Below, piece after piece: positions 25,545 through 31,730 of a DNA stretch of 47,085 nucleotides. The notes beneath the pieces are model-generated. The model worked only from the letters and a program-made list of their open reading frames with translations, ran no database searches and had not been told where the DNA came from. Numbering within the stretch: the stretch's first letter is position 1; each line of letters begins with the position of its first letter. Location: NCBI GenBank assembly GCA_030377895.1, contig JAUCGB010000020.1, positions 1 to 47,085 on the forward strand, in the 5' to 3' direction. The position numbers were made by a program, and so were the translations under genes. The DNA comes from Anaerolineales bacterium HSG24. GTDB lineage: Bacteria > Chloroflexota > Anaerolineae > 4572-78 > J111.

Positions 25545-25834
25545 AAGCTTCTTTCCTTTCCCCGAAATCGAAGGGTATTGCCAGTTTTCAAGCCAACTGC
25601 CTCAATAGAAACAATCCGTATCACACTATCTACATCATAGAAAACACGATATTTGCTAATTCGTAACTCCCATTCTGCGGTTTGATTAGGTCGGAGACGC
25701 TTACGATTACGAGTTTCAACGGTGGGTTCATAACGCAAATTAGCTTCAATGCCATCCAAAATAATATTTTGTTCACGTTTTTTGAACCATTGTAAATCGG
25801 CAATGGCATCATCACTAAATTCAATGTTGAACAT
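25541..25834 (-). CDS. RelE/ParE-superfamily toxin
   Basis: At 97 aa from ATG 25834, the protein opens with FNIEFSDDAIADLQWFKKRE and has the toxin core WELRISKYRVFYDVD then VSIEAVGLKTGN. The Arg and Tyr in RISKYRVFY are the typical catalytic-face residues of RelE-like mRNA interferases. It ends in FRGKE, another family hallmark. A TTG-started frame extends 8 codons upstream, but GGAG lies about 9 nt before ATG 25834, so I use that. It overlaps the following antitoxin gene by 4 nt, so the two are co-expressed. Confidence 0.82.
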   Translation of the reverse strand: MFNIEFSDDAIADLQWFKKREQNIILDGIEANLRYEPTVETRNRKRLRPNQTAEWELRISKYRVFYDVDSVIRIVSIEAVGLKTGNTLRFRGKERSL

Positions 25835-25884
25835 TACAAGTTGCTCCAAAATAGTCAAAAGTTATTGTACCATACTCCATCCCA

Positions 25885-25921
25885 AACCAAAACCAGCCTC
25901 AACGCCTACCAGAGCGTTGAG
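25885..25921 (-). repeat. Hairpin repeat between the two toxin-antitoxin units
   Basis: CTCAACGC-ctaccaga-GCGTTGAG is a perfect 8-bp hairpin at 25898-25921. It is followed on the minus strand by GGCTGGTTTTGG, so it could end the second toxin transcript. A related sequence, AACCAGCCTCAGCACCTACC then AGAGCGTTGAA, lies at 26623-26653 just after the minus-strand lipoprotein gene. A third fragment (CAGTGCGTTGAGG) follows the first antitoxin near 25236. Confidence 0.6.
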
Positions 25922-25936
25922 ACTGATTCACGTAGG

Positions 25937-26200
25937 CTACGGCAAATTCTGTATGATACGGTCATATTCATCGTGTTTACCAATCCAATACCAGTACACG
26001 ATATCACCCTGCATAATACCCAAGGCACGATAAGCCCGCCCTATGCGAATGGATACTTGGTCGCCAACACGCTTAAAACGTAATCCTGGCAAGTCAGGAT
26101 TCTCACGCCACAACCTATAGGCCATTCTTGCGCGTTGTTGTACTGTTGTCGGTAATCCTTCAAATGCCTTGCGAAAACTACGCGTAGTATGGGAGTTCAT
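25937..26200 (-). CDS. RelE/ParE-like toxin of the second TA pair
   Basis: An 87-aa protein, basic, RelE-fold. The pattern is an N-terminal helix pair (RSFRKAFEGLPTTVQQRARM), LPGLRFKRVGDQVSIRIGRAYRALG, then IVYWYWIGKHDEYDRII. The last motif (W-x-G-x-H-x-x-Y-D-x-x-I) is a hallmark of a compact RelE-like family common in cyanobacteria and Chloroflexota. It follows its antitoxin with a TAATG 1-nt overlap. Toxic activity is inferred from family and gene pairing. Confidence 0.8.
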   Translation of the reverse strand: MNSHTTRSFRKAFEGLPTTVQQRARMAYRLWRENPDLPGLRFKRVGDQVSIRIGRAYRALGIMQGDIVYWYWIGKHDEYDRIIQNLP

Positions 26201-26526
26201 TAGATAACTAACTCGTCGTACTCGTTAAACATTGGTTGTGTTGCCCCTGTTTCAATTTCCGAGCGCGCTGCTTCAGCCAGTGCCGCAAACTTGTTGCGAT
26301 GTTGCGTATGCGCCGCGTCCCATAAAGCATCCTCAGTTTGTATTTGTTCCTCAGTATCATTCAACCAGTCAGTATCCGGTTCAATTAACAGAGTGTGTGC
26401 AGGACGTGCCTGCAAGAAACAAACAAAATCATATACCTGCATTACGAGTTCAACTGGCATGTTGGCTATCTGTTCAGAAATTGCCTGAGTATAATCAATG
26501 TGTTGCATAGATACTTGTTTTTGCAT
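26200..26526 (-). CDS. Probable antitoxin (DUF2281-like N-terminus) of the second TA pair
   Basis: A 108-aa acidic protein. ISEQIANMPVELVMQVYDFV followed by CFLQARP resembles the DUF2281-type helix of antitoxins (E-x-I-x-x-L-P-x-E-x-x-x-x-V-x-D-F-x-x-F-L). The rest is charged and probably disordered, then folds on the toxin. A textbook AGGAGG lies 5 nt before the ATG at 26526. Its stop overlaps the toxin start by one base. This pair is antitoxin-first, the reverse of the neighbouring pair. Confidence 0.72.
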   Translation of the reverse strand: MQKQVSMQHIDYTQAISEQIANMPVELVMQVYDFVCFLQARPAHTLLIEPDTDWLNDTEEQIQTEDALWDAAHTQHRNKFAALAEAARSEIETGATQPMFNEYDELVI

Positions 26527-26668
26527 AATTCCTCCTCATTGTACCACATTCCCACCTTAACAAAAACGTCAGAACGTGGATTTGGTGATTTAATTCATCG
26601 AATCAGCGTTATCCCACCAAACCAGCCTCAGCACCTACCAGAGCGTTGAACACTAACCAAAGTGGATA

Positions 26669-27571
26669 TTATTGTAGCGTAGTTACCTCAATACCTTCTA
26701 GTTGGAAATCTCCGCCCTCACCATGCTGCATAATAAAACCACCACTATCAAAAGTGTCATCCACAAAACGTATTTTCTGCTCACCTTGGATTATAGTGCG
26801 ATATACATTGTCCTGAATTTCGAATGAAAAATCCCCTCTTTTAAGTTTTACTCTTGTTTCCGGTATCTCTTGTTTCTCTCCGTCAATCACTCTATACCAA
26901 TTACAACGGTCATAATCCTTGCAATGAAACAACATGTAGTTATCTCGATTCTGTACTCGTACCCATATTTTTGGAGTCGAACCATGATGATGGTCAAATC
27001 CATACAATCTAATTTTATAGTTTCGCCAACTATTGTCTCCTATCACCTTGGATTCAAAAGAACCGTCATCTAGGGTTAACTTTCCGTTCACTACAAAAAA
27101 GCCACTACCTTGCATCCCCCACTCCGGTTTAATTCCTGTCTCAAAATCATCCCAGAATAAATCTGGCGCGGGAGTCGATTCTACCTGCGGAGCTTCCGCA
27201 GGTTCGGATGCCGCGGATTGCTCAGGCGGTGCTCCCAAACTGACCACAATCTCCACATCCCCTTGGCATGGCTCAAGGCGGGTATTGGCGGGTGGGTCTT
27301 GCGAAATGATCGCACCATTGGCAATCGTTGGGTCATGTTGAACCGATTTAAGGGGTTGTAAACCAACGCCTCTCAACATACTATCAGCAGAGGCTTCGGG
27401 TAAACCCACGATATCAGGTACTTTGCATGCTTGCCCTTGGGGTTGAACAACAGCGGCTCCCTCTTGCGGGGCTGGTGCATTATCGGCTGGTGGTTCGCCA
27501 TCACCGCCACACGCTAAGGCCACGAGGCCAATCATCATAAACGACACAAACATGTACATTCTTCGCTTCAT
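26669..27571 (-). CDS. Secreted lipoprotein with PASTA domain and jelly-roll-like C-terminus
   Basis: A 300-aa protein. The signal peptide ends in the lipobox LACG with C21. A Pro/Ala-rich linker follows, then one PASTA domain (~48-112: KVPDIVGLPEASADSMLRGV to VEIVVSLG), and a second Pro/Ser-rich linker. The C-terminal ~160 residues (DLFWDDFETGIKPEWGMQGS... WVRVQNRDNYMLFHCK) resemble concanavalin-like/DUF1080 sugar-binding folds. PASTA domains typically bind peptidoglycan or muropeptides. AAGGAG lies about 10 nt upstream of ATG 27571. It is monocistronic, with no Ser/Thr kinase nearby. Confidence 0.85.
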   Translation of the reverse strand: MKRRMYMFVSFMMIGLVALACGGDGEPPADNAPAPQEGAAVVQPQGQACKVPDIVGLPEASADSMLRGVGLQPLKSVQHDPTIANGAIISQDPPANTRLEPCQGDVEIVVSLGAPPEQSAASEPAEAPQVESTPAPDLFWDDFETGIKPEWGMQGSGFFVVNGKLTLDDGSFESKVIGDNSWRNYKIRLYGFDHHHGSTPKIWVRVQNRDNYMLFHCKDYDRCNWYRVIDGEKQEIPETRVKLKRGDFSFEIQDNVYRTIIQGEQKIRFVDDTFDSGGFIMQHGEGGDFQLEGIEVTTLQ

Positions 27572-27693
27572 TTTTCTATCTCCTTTACTTAATTTAAATG
27601 GTACAAATGGTTAGTACGAACTGTAACAGATTATATCCAGATTTATGAAACTTGCAAAGTGAGTTTTGCACTCCGATTTGCTTCAAACTCTAA

Positions 27694-28152
27694 TTATTTC
27701 GGCTTAACGACTGCGTACTCATAATCAAACTCTAACCAACTTAGCAAAAATTCCCCATGCGAAACGGTTTGCGGTGCAATACTAAACGCGGGATCATTAA
27801 GATAAATATACGTATCATCTATACCCGTTAATACCACTGCATGACCTGTATCCATGTGCCAATACGATAGTTCACCTGTCCGTAAAAATAGGATGCACGG
27901 TTCACCTTGTTGTAAGTGATTCTCCAAGTCAGTCAACTCGCCCTCAGCTAAATTGACCGACATTCCTAATTGGCTCAAACGTTTAATATTTGAATAGGGC
28001 GCGCCCACATCCTGAATATCCAGCAGTGTTAGCAGTTGCTTATAGTTAATGAAGCGTTTCCAATAGGCAAAAACCATCGCCGCGCAACTTGCCAAACAAT
28101 CAGCTTGTCGGCGCTGTTTCTGGTGTGGAATGGTCAGCCAATTTTTGGGCAT
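27694..28152 (-). CDS. C39-like papain-fold peptidase
   Basis: A 152-aa stand-alone peptidase C39-like domain. The catalytic triad is readable: C19 in QADCLASCAAMV, H104 in TGHAVVLTGID, D120 in YLNDP. There is no signal peptide, ABC transporter or membrane segment, unlike bacteriocin exporters. Its first 53 nt overlap the end of the preceding small gene in another frame, so the two are tightly coupled and probably work together. Double-glycine leader processing or cleavage of the partner is possible, but no substrate is evident. Confidence 0.82.
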   Translation of the reverse strand: MPKNWLTIPHQKQRRQADCLASCAAMVFAYWKRFINYKQLLTLLDIQDVGAPYSNIKRLSQLGMSVNLAEGELTDLENHLQQGEPCILFLRTGELSYWHMDTGHAVVLTGIDDTYIYLNDPAFSIAPQTVSHGEFLLSWLEFDYEYAVVKPK

Positions 28153-28501
28153 GCTGTTTAATCTCCGTAATTGTTTCCGGTTTTAGTTTTAATTCACCTG
28201 TCTCAACATTAACATCAATAACCCCTACAGTACCTAAAACACCATACGATGGATAGGTAAAAATAATGGGTACTTGCCAATAGATATGCTCCGCTACCAT
28301 CAAGTTAGGAGCATCTCCATGCATCAGATAGCTAACATTCCGATGAATATAACGATTAACTAGTCGTCTCGCTTGCTCCGCCGAAACATTGACAGTCGCC
28401 GAAATCGTCACCTGCATATCTAAATGCCCTAGCTTGGGTATAGATTGATTAGGTAGAATGATTGACATCTGTTGGGTATCAGAACTCTGTAAAATCTTCA
28501 T
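28100..28501 (-). CDS. Small unknown protein coupled to the C39-like peptidase
   Basis: At 133 aa from ATG 28501, GAAGGAG lies ~6-9 nt upstream; the earlier in-frame ATG at 28525 has no site. I do not recognise a named family. Visible parts are a beta strand then VNVSAEQARRLVNRYIHRNV, a central IYWQVPIIFTYP segment, and VIDVNVETGELKLKPETITE followed by a helix and a Pro/Thr tail. The element A-x-x-A-x-R-L-V-x-R also occurs in the small protein at 46728 (KITAKEAQRLVDRW). The overlap with the peptidase suggests it is its substrate, chaperone or inhibitor. Confidence 0.7.
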   Translation of the reverse strand: MKILQSSDTQQMSIILPNQSIPKLGHLDMQVTISATVNVSAEQARRLVNRYIHRNVSYLMHGDAPNLMVAEHIYWQVPIIFTYPSYGVLGTVGVIDVNVETGELKLKPETITEIKQHAQKLADHSTPETAPTS

Positions 28502-28515
28502 CGTTATCTCCTTCG

Positions 28516-28994
28516 TTATCGCCATGATAGATGGCGTTCATTGGCGGTGGCAATATCTTGCTGTTGCGGTGCGCCTCGGTGTATAGTCCGAATGGTTAAA
28601 TCGGCTGACTGTCCCGTAAGACAGGCCAACCAGTCCCCCTCAGATACCCACACATAATCCCAACAGGTCGTCTCGGTCAGCCGTCTTTGGTCACGTCCCT
28701 TCGCTGACATCACCCATAGTTGAGGATTTGTTCCCGTAAGATAGGCCATGTATTGCCCATTTGGTGACCATGTTGGAAATGAAGCGGCTGTATTGGTCAA
28801 CCGTAACTGACTTTGACCATTTTGTTGCATGGTGTAGATACCCCGTTCTGACGAAACAGCAATCATCTCCCCATCAGGCGACCAACTGCCGGCCCAACTA
28901 TCAAACTCGGTCAATTTGGTCAAGTCTTGCCCATTAATTCCAATTCGATAAACCCGCTTGTCCGTATCAAACAACAACGCTTGGTTATCGGGTG
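28516..28994 (-). pseudogene. TolB/PD40-type beta-propeller fragment
   Basis: The frame holds about four WSPDG-type blades (GSWSPDGEMIAVSS, PTWSPNGQYMAYLTG, YVWVSEGDWLACLTG) typical of TolB/WD40-like Tricorn repeats. It already reads AWSPDNQALLFDTD before the first possible start (TTG 28977), and upstream a stop blocks extension. There is no signal peptide and too few blades for a closed propeller. It is best read as the 3' remnant of a larger gene. It ends just before the small gene of the C39 pair; the coding ends overlap by a few bases with its upstream region. Confidence 0.55.
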
Positions 28995-29135
28995 ACCAAG
29001 CAGTCCGTCATCGTTACATACGAACCATTTAAGGTTGAGGATAATTTATAGTAATCAAATTATATTACATAAACTTAAGATAAGCAAATTGATGGTTATA
29101 CAAACTTGTCCACAGAGACAAAGTTGGAACAGTGC

Positions 29136-29164
29136 TTACACAGTAAGGCAAAATGTGGTATAAT
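29136..29164 (+). promoter_or_regulatory. Orphan consensus-like promoter facing into the rluB 3' end
   Basis: TTACAC (29136-29141), 17 bp, then TATAAT (29159-29164) preceded by TGG, an extended -10. It is the best -10 match noticed in the window, yet no plus-strand gene follows; rluB lies convergent. Downstream TTACGC/GCGTAA can form a small stem, and the dispersed GTGCAGGACTACC motif follows. It might drive a small RNA or antisense transcript, or belong to a deleted gene. Confidence 0.4.
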
Positions 29165-29232
29165 TACGCTTTACTGCGTAAGTACTGGACGTGCAGGACT
29201 ACCCTCTTTTGACCACAAAAGCACGAAAATCC

Positions 29233-30018
29233 TTATTTCTGTTTCACTGGACGACCATGCTTTTTAAAACGCTTCTTTGGCGGTTTGTTGACTGCCTGCC
29301 GCAACAAATTCACCTCACGGGGGGTGAGGTAGCGCCAATGACCCGACTTGAGTTTGCCCAGTCGTAGCGGGCCAATCCGCACCCGTTCTAGCCGTCTGAC
29401 CCGATGCCCCAATGCTTCGGCCACGTTGCGGATTTGTCGTTTCCGGCCCTCGGTTAAGACGACTTTGTACCACGTAGCTTTATGCTCTCCTTTAATCATC
29501 TCCACCCAAGCTGGTTTGAGCGGGGCTTCGCCGGGTATTTTTACCTCGCCCTGTCGCCACTTTTTGATTGCCTCCCATGACGGTTTGCCAGTTAGTAACA
29601 CTTCATATTCTTTTTCCAGATGATAACGCGGGTGGGTCAACTTTTCTGCTAACGCGCCATCGTTGGTCAGCAAAATCAGTCCTTCGCTCTGCTGATCCAA
29701 ACGTCCAACCGGATAAACCCGCTCCTCCACTTCTGTCACCAAATCCAATACAGTTATGCGCTTGCGGTCATCATGGGAGGTGCTTAATACGTCAGTTGGT
29801 TTATTCAGCATGATATAAACCAACGTTTCGGCTTGATCCAATAACTTGCCATCTACTGTGATTTTGTCTCGTTGAGGGTTTACTTTCACCCCCATCTGAG
29901 TGACGATTTTTCCATTGATCGTCACCCGTCCATCTTGAATCAACTGCTCACTGGCCCGCCGCGAGGCAACTCCGGCATGAGCCAATACTTTTTGTAATCG
30001 TTCTAATTTATTGTTCAT
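29233..30018 (-). CDS. rluB: 23S/16S rRNA pseudouridine synthase, RsuA/RluB family
   Basis: A 261-aa protein with an N-terminal S4 RNA-binding domain (LERLQKVLAHAGVASRRASE) and an RsuA-type catalytic domain. The catalytic D108 lies in VGRLDQQSEGLILLTND, and KEYEV, EGRKRQIRNVAEALGH and VRRLERVRIGPL complete the family pattern. The basic C-terminal tail (PPKKRFKKHGRPVKQK) probably aids rRNA binding. It starts within the scpB stop region (4-nt overlap), the classic scpB-rluB arrangement. RluB versus another member of the family cannot be decided by eye. Confidence 0.92.
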   Translation of the reverse strand: MNNKLERLQKVLAHAGVASRRASEQLIQDGRVTINGKIVTQMGVKVNPQRDKITVDGKLLDQAETLVYIMLNKPTDVLSTSHDDRKRITVLDLVTEVEERVYPVGRLDQQSEGLILLTNDGALAEKLTHPRYHLEKEYEVLLTGKPSWEAIKKWRQGEVKIPGEAPLKPAWVEMIKGEHKATWYKVVLTEGRKRQIRNVAEALGHRVRRLERVRIGPLRLGKLKSGHWRYLTPREVNLLRQAVNKPPKKRFKKHGRPVKQK

Positions 30019-30569
30019 AATAATACCTCAGAAGTTTCATGTTTCACGTCTTCATTCTCCAGTTCCAATTTGGGTAACTGTTTTAAGTTTTCTAAACCTA
30101 ACAATCGTAAAAACTCAAAGGTGGTGCCATACAAAGTCGGATGTCCGACTGTCTCCAAGCGACCCACCGCTTCGATGATGCCCCGACTGAGCAGGGTGCG
30201 TAACACGCTGTCACTATTCACCCCCCGAATCCCGTCGATTTCGGAGCGGGTAATCGGCTGACGATAGGCCACAATTGCCAACGTCTCCAAGGCTGGGGTT
30301 GACAGTTTGCTCGATATGGATAGGCCGAGCAGTTTTCGCACGTAGGGGGTTAGCTCTGGCGCGGTGACTAATTGCACCCGATTCCCGTTCCGTTGTAGGC
30401 GGATGCCCCGTTCTTTATAATCAAGGGTCAACTGTTGCACCGCCTGCTCAACCTGTTTTACTTTGCATTTTATCGTGGCTGCCAGTTGATTCAGCGTCAC
30501 CGGCTCCGGGGCGACAAATAAGATGCCCTCTATTGTCACTTTTAGCTGTTGCTCTGTAGAGATTTCCAT
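30015..30569 (-). CDS. scpB: Segregation and condensation protein B
   Basis: ScpB pairs with ScpA and SMC to form bacterial condensin. At 184 aa it has the two winged-helix domains: EGILFVAPEPVTLNQLAATI near the start, and the signature LETLAIVAYRQPITRSEIDGIRGVNSDSVLRTL. GRLETVGHPTLYGTTFEFL is the second conserved block. No scpA or smc is adjacent. It is translationally coupled to rluB. An 18-bp palindrome lies about 85 bp upstream. Confidence 0.95.
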   Translation of the reverse strand: MEISTEQQLKVTIEGILFVAPEPVTLNQLAATIKCKVKQVEQAVQQLTLDYKERGIRLQRNGNRVQLVTAPELTPYVRKLLGLSISSKLSTPALETLAIVAYRQPITRSEIDGIRGVNSDSVLRTLLSRGIIEAVGRLETVGHPTLYGTTFEFLRLLGLENLKQLPKLELENEDVKHETSEVLL

Positions 30570-30652
30570 GTTATGTTTAAACGGGCGGAATATGACCGCT
30601 AATCTAGTCTAACGCGAATAAGTCATCTTTGAAAGCAATCTTTTTCGGGAGT

Positions 30653-30670
30653 AAAAATTCGCGAATTTTT
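30653..30670. promoter_or_regulatory. Perfect 18-bp palindrome upstream of scpB
   Basis: AAAAATTCGCGAATTTTT, fully self-complementary, 84 bp upstream of the scpB start and also upstream of the plus-strand lipoprotein gene. It could be an operator for a dimeric regulator. The spacer 30570-30900 otherwise has only a family A element. Confidence 0.4.
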
Positions 30671-30727
30671 GATTGACAGTCATGCCCATTTGTACCGTTT
30701 GAAGCGTCTCCTTTTATCTTGCGTCTC

Positions 30728-30878
30728 AGTACCCGACAGAAAAATTAGCCAAAACTAATTAGCACAGAGTTTCACAGAGGAACACGGAGATTCACAGAGA
30801 AAAAGTGATTTATTTTTTCCTCTGTGTCCCTCTGTGAAACTGTTTTAGCTTTCCCTAAACTACTTGTCAGGTAGCAAG
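30728..30878 (+). repeat. Palindromic element family A, copy 4
   Basis: From AGTACCCGACAGAAAAATTA to TTGTCAGGTAGCAAG, with arms TAGCACAGAGTTTCACAGAG and CCTCTGTGTCCCTCTGTGAA. Compared with copy 3 it has several point changes and a shortened right arm (GAAACTGTTTTAGC). It ends 22 bp before the next gene. Confidence 0.85.
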
Positions 30879-30900
30879 TCTTGCGTATCATATCATACCC

Positions 30901-31464
30901 ATGATGAACTCAAACAAACCACCTAATTTAATTCTAATTATAGTACTTTTTGCGTTAATCGTCTTAGCCTGTGGTAGCCAAACGCATGCCACTCCACCCA
31001 CTGGGTTGATTGTGGTCAAGCGAGAGGCGGCGCAACAACTCAAACAGAACGCCTATCAAGCCCTAGCCGAAGCGAGCGATAGCTACGAAGCCACCTTCCG
31101 CGTTACCGATGAGCAGATTACCTCGTTGGTGGCCTTGGAACTGACTCGCACTGGTCAGATTCCGCTCAGACAGCCGCAGGTCTGGTTCAAACCGGATCAG
31201 ATTTATGTGACTGGTCTGGTCTCGGTGGCCGGGGTTGATGTAACCATGCACCTCATCTGCTCGGCTTTTGTGCAGGATGGTCGGCTGTTGTTCGAGATAA
31301 CATCAGCCCAAACCGACTACCTCGACCTGCCGGAGGCGACTTTGCTTTCCCTAACCCAAACCATCAACGAAGCCCTAGCCGAATTACCGATTGAGGTGGA
31401 GATTACCAAAGTGGTTATTCTTGAGGGAGAGATGCGGGTTAAGGGAATAGAACAAAATAACTGA
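30901..31464 (+). CDS. Small lipoprotein of unknown function
   Basis: A 187-aa protein with signal peptide (LILIIVLFALIVLACGS) and lipobox Cys C24. The mature part is a beta-sheet-rich fold with an amphipathic pattern: SYEATFRVTDEQITSLVAL, QVWFKPDQIYVTGLVS, LICSAFVQDGRLLFEIT, ALAELPIEVEITKVVILEGE. It is reminiscent of DUF2993/LmeA or YpmS-like tubular lipid-binding proteins. That likeness is tentative. Two Met codons open the frame; ATG 30904 is an equally good start. No clear ribosome site is seen. It is monocistronic, and the 266-bp spacer after it holds no gene. Confidence 0.7.
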   Translation: MMNSNKPPNLILIIVLFALIVLACGSQTHATPPTGLIVVKREAAQQLKQNAYQALAEASDSYEATFRVTDEQITSLVALELTRTGQIPLRQPQVWFKPDQIYVTGLVSVAGVDVTMHLICSAFVQDGRLLFEITSAQTDYLDLPEATLLSLTQTINEALAELPIEVEITKVVILEGEMRVKGIEQNN

Positions 31465-31730
31465 AATCAACAGATTAGTGTTATCAATTGACTTTGGACG
31501 AAGTCTAGCTCTAAAGAAACTGGGCTAAAAGAGCAAAACCCTACGGACTAGACCAGCATATCAGGCACTACCGATAAATTAAGATAACTCACTTATTGGT
31601 AACTGTCAAGTTGCCTAGTTTATGGCTCAGACACGCAAATCACGGATTTGCTACGAGATTATTAGCCATTTCACCCAACTTGCAGTAAAATAGGCTTGAT
31701 TATAAAAAAAAGTTTGTTGAACTACAGGTT

